Source of the DNA: Phoronis australis
Taxonomy: Eukaryota > Phoronida > Phoronidae
Reading direction: 5' to 3'
NCBI GenBank assembly: GCA_002633005.1
Contig: NMRA01000089.1
Span: 558,001 to 622,000 of the forward strand
DNA: 64,000 nucleotides
The notes below the pieces were generated by a model. The model searched no databases and was not told where the DNA came from. It worked only from the letters and a program-made list of their open reading frames with translations. Both the position numbers and the translations under genes were made by a program. Below, piece by piece: positions 61,301 to 64,000 of the stretch; positions within the stretch are counted from its first letter, which is position 1, and each line of letters opens with the position of its first letter.

Positions 61301-63441
61301 ATCGAGAAACTAATTCTGATTAATATTAAAAGACCCAGTACTGAAACAGTTGGCCATGCAAACCTGACAAATTTGACATTTCGATAGCTTTTTAAGCTGT
61401 TAATGTCCAGAATGCTTTGTTTGGTGGTGAAAAGTATTTACTTTTATGGTTTAGCGATGTTTGAGACATTATGTACCTGTGGTTGGATGACTTGGTTTAG
61501 AACTGGCGTAATTTGCGTGGCGAATAAGGAGGAAATGTTCCTATTCACAAATAAAACACAGTCTATAGGCCTAATCGTCTGTGAGAACAATCTGCGCCAC
61601 CACCATACGGCAGTATAACACCAAATGCCAATTTTGTATTCTCGTTGGTCACATCCCGTTGGTTATCCCATTCGATCGTCAGCCCTTGAGCCCCACTGAT
61701 GATATATCTGATTTTCCCCATTAATTTACATCAATGTGACGAAGTATTTGTCTAATGGAAAAAAAGTCAAGTGTGGTTGTCAAAACATGGACAAGGTTTC
61801 TGCTGATGTTCCTGGAGTTTTATAAGCTTAATTGTTGAAGAATGTTCTTGAAATTGACGATTAATCGAGCAAATCGATTGTTGGTAAAGAGTTTCCTAAC
61901 TACAGATGGGAAACTGTCAGAGAATTATCTGGAGGTTAGCAAAATGTGGAATGGTGTACCATAGGACGGACTAAGGGTTCACGGAAACGTGATTTGTAAC
62001 ATTCAATAAACACACTAGAGACGACATCACCATTGCTGACCTTTTTCTTTCAAGCTAATGATAAAGACACGTAACATTGTCACATATCTACGACCACGGT
62101 TCAGGCGTTTGTAGCTCCCGTACAAGTGGGTCGGTTTTGACGGCAGTTTTGTGGACTAAGTGGGAAGTGATTGTCACAAATGGTATTCAGTAGTTCCTCG
62201 AAATTGTTTTGAGTAAATTGAGTCCGGGGAATTTGGCCTCTACTTTTGTCTCCTCGGATACGATGAGCGGCCATTTTATGAGCACATCCGTGTTGAGTCT
62301 TGAATTTTTGGCGTGAATCCATGTACCCTTCAGACAAGTGGAAATTGTCAAAAATCTGGTGGGTAATGTTATATTTTAATATGAATTTCTGTAATGTTGA
62401 GTGAAAGAGCATTCGGATTATGTTCTCCTTTCTTTAGATAAAAAAGGCCAAAATTGCACTTTTTGTCATTTTTTGTATCTTGAAATTTTCCGGTGGACGT
62501 AGCAGGGGAAATTGAAATGGATTAGTTGAATATTACCATCTTTGAGAAAGCCCATTGAGAGTACGTTCTGTCACTTATGCCTTTTTCAGGTGCCTTGAGA
62601 CAAGATGCAAACAAGGGCGTTTATTGACCCAGACTAGTGATAACGTCAAAATCAATCACTCGAACTGTAGTCTTAGTCCTTAGCAGTTGCGGATCCAGGA
62701 TTTTGAGTTGGGGGGCCAGGGCAGAATATAAACCAGGATTTTGCCCCTCAGACATTCGCACCCGCTAAGTGCCAAATGAAATTGTAGAAAATTTCCGTGT
62801 CTCCGGTGGGACCTGAACCCAGGTTGCAGGAGCGACGGTCAATCATCCGAACCATTTGGCCAAGAGGCAATTGCTACTTGGCAAGCGGCTTAGATAGACT
62901 TTATTTGACAGTACGTGTCGTCGCAACCGGAAGTCACTCTTCACAACAAAATATGGGCGATTTTTGGGGGGAATGGCCCCCTTGTCCCCCCCCCCTTAAA
63001 TCCCCCACTGCTTAGGAGTGCAACAAGTATAATGTAAGCATTCATTGACGACTTGTGAACAGGTAGAAATTATTGTAGGATTTATTGTAGGATTTTCAAA
63101 TTACACGGAACACATTTCGTAATGGAATTGCTTACGTCATCATATATATCATTTGGTACAATTCATACTCCTGAAACTCCGAATAGTCCTGTTGATCTCT
63201 AAACACTCACTTGATTAGCTATATACATGTTGCGTAATATACTTTCAAGTCCTACAGTATAACTAAACACGACTCGCAAGGTTCTGCGTGTTTTATTTGT
63301 CACATAATTGAGTTCTTCACAAAAATGCTCTGTTCGGTACAAACTGAACGAGTTTGTTTTTTCTGTCTGTTTTGTGACGTCAAACAATATGACGCGATGG
63401 AGACTCTAAAGGGGAAACGGGAATTGATGAGGTTCACATAA
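58327..63441. other. Intergenic sequence with few features
   Basis: It contains a tRNA-like SINE head near 62.8 kb and an open frame of 136 codons at 59606-60016 that I cannot assign. No convincing splice-supported exons or RNA genes are visible. Confidence 0.5.
62795..62870 (-). repeat. tRNA(Ser/Leu)-like SINE head
   Basis: On the - strand an A-box-like TGGCCAAATGGTT (62850-62862) is followed by a B-box-like GGTTCAGGTCC (62809-62819) at tRNA spacing. No intact acceptor stem is seen, so it is likely a SINE relic. Confidence 0.55.
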
Positions 63442-63641
63442 CTAATAATCCGGTGACAGTCCTGTATCGATAAGTTTTCCAAATATGTCTTGCATGTCGC
63501 CCCACGCCGAACTTTTCATTCCCATTTTCAACAACGGCCGTTTGTCGCCTGTCTCAACAGCCATCAGGGCCTCCACCAGCTGGTCGGTTTCGTGAAGTTT
63601 CAATCCAACTCGACGTCGGAAGTCGTCGATGGATTTGCTTA
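63442..63641 (-). CDS. Terminal exon of an unidentified gene
   Basis: A 200-nt open segment after a strong polypyrimidine tract and CAG acceptor (63642-63643), ending TAG at 63442-63444. The reading (KSIDDFRRRVGLKLHETDQL, then ALMAVETGDKRPLLKMG, ending TGLSPDY) has a balanced, protein-like composition, unlike the AT-rich surroundings. It starts with two bases of a split codon, so upstream exons should lie beyond 63.7 kb or outside the window. I do not recognise the family. Confidence 0.5.
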
Positions 63642-63678
63642 CTGGAAAAAAAGCATGACGCATACATGTCAACCATTT

Positions 63679-63960
63679 CTAGCTCCAACCATGACACTTT
63701 TTAAAGAGGGTGAGCGAAACGACTGAGGTAACTATAGGCCTCTCTCAGTGTTACCAACAGTCATGGAGTTTTTAGAGGAGATCGTTCACTCTGAGGTTTA
63801 TGAGCATCTTTCGAAAAATGATGTTATTTCAGTCTGGTTTTAGGCCTGAGCATTCCACAGGCACAGCTTCGATTGTACAGATTACTTGGTGTCCAGCTTG
63901 GACGGGGGACACCTTACTAGAACTGGGATTAAGTTAGACCTCAGTGAAAATACCTTTTAC
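63679..63960 (+). pseudogene. Non-LTR retrotransposon reverse transcriptase fragment
   Basis: The + strand reading gives LFKEGERND, NYRPLSVLPT, HLSKND and SGFRPEHST, the order of motifs at the start of the reverse transcriptase domain of LINE-like elements. A stop replaces an Arg codon between the first two motifs, and a frameshift precedes SGFRPEHST. The later part (IKLDLSE) is decayed and the fragment ends before the catalytic motif. It is truncated at both ends and inactive. Confidence 0.75.
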
Positions 63961-64000
63961 ATGGCCGCCACCATTGGTGTCTTCTGAACAAGCTCGCTAT

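Overview
This is a window of an animal genome with introns, probably from a marine invertebrate. A deuterostome (amphioxus, hemichordate, echinoderm) or a lophotrochozoan would fit, but the sequence alone does not settle it. The base composition is AT-rich. The genes have many short exons with GT-AG introns, and the introns are full of small DNA transposons, tRNA-derived SINEs, foldback repeats and minisatellites.

Layout. (1) About 1-14.0 kb, + strand: the 3' part of NAXE, the NAD(P)HX epimerase, in four exons. The first visible exon is present twice. (2) 14.0-19.95 kb: NAXE 3' UTR and intergenic repeats. (3) 19.95-45.06 kb, - strand and convergent with NAXE: a complete symplekin gene (SYMPK). 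I rebuilt 30 exons, 4047 nt in total, which keep frame throughout and encode 1348 residues. Exons 24-27 are present twice. (4) 45.1-49.2 kb: intergenic. (5) 49.2-52.0 kb, - strand: an intronless gene for a secreted-side LRR-LRRCT-Ig-transmembrane receptor of 938 residues without a TIR domain. (6) 55.1-58.3 kb, + strand: two damaged copies of an unrecognised gene in which degenerate repeats of about 53 residues precede a kinase-like domain. (7) 58.3-64 kb: sparse sequence ending in one terminal exon of an unknown - strand gene and a broken non-LTR reverse transcriptase fragment.

The strongest large-scale signal concerns assembly. The window has exactly three single-base N gaps (1290, 23503, 56778), and each is associated with a 0.6-2 kb near-identical direct duplication. 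At 23503 copy A ends exactly at the N and copy B begins exactly after it. The duplicated exon blocks (109 nt in NAXE, 602 nt in SYMPK) are not multiples of three, so true tandem duplications would break both conserved genes. The simplest reading is unmerged allelic contig ends, which means both haplotypes can be compared here.

NAXE (metabolite repair) and SYMPK (scaffold of pre-mRNA 3'-end processing) are housekeeping genes and share no pathway. The most novel items are the repeat-plus-kinase locus, with different lesions in its two copies; a degenerate Crypton-type (DUF3504) tyrosine recombinase inside a SYMPK intron; and a 429-bp foldback whose arms are themselves tandem arrays.
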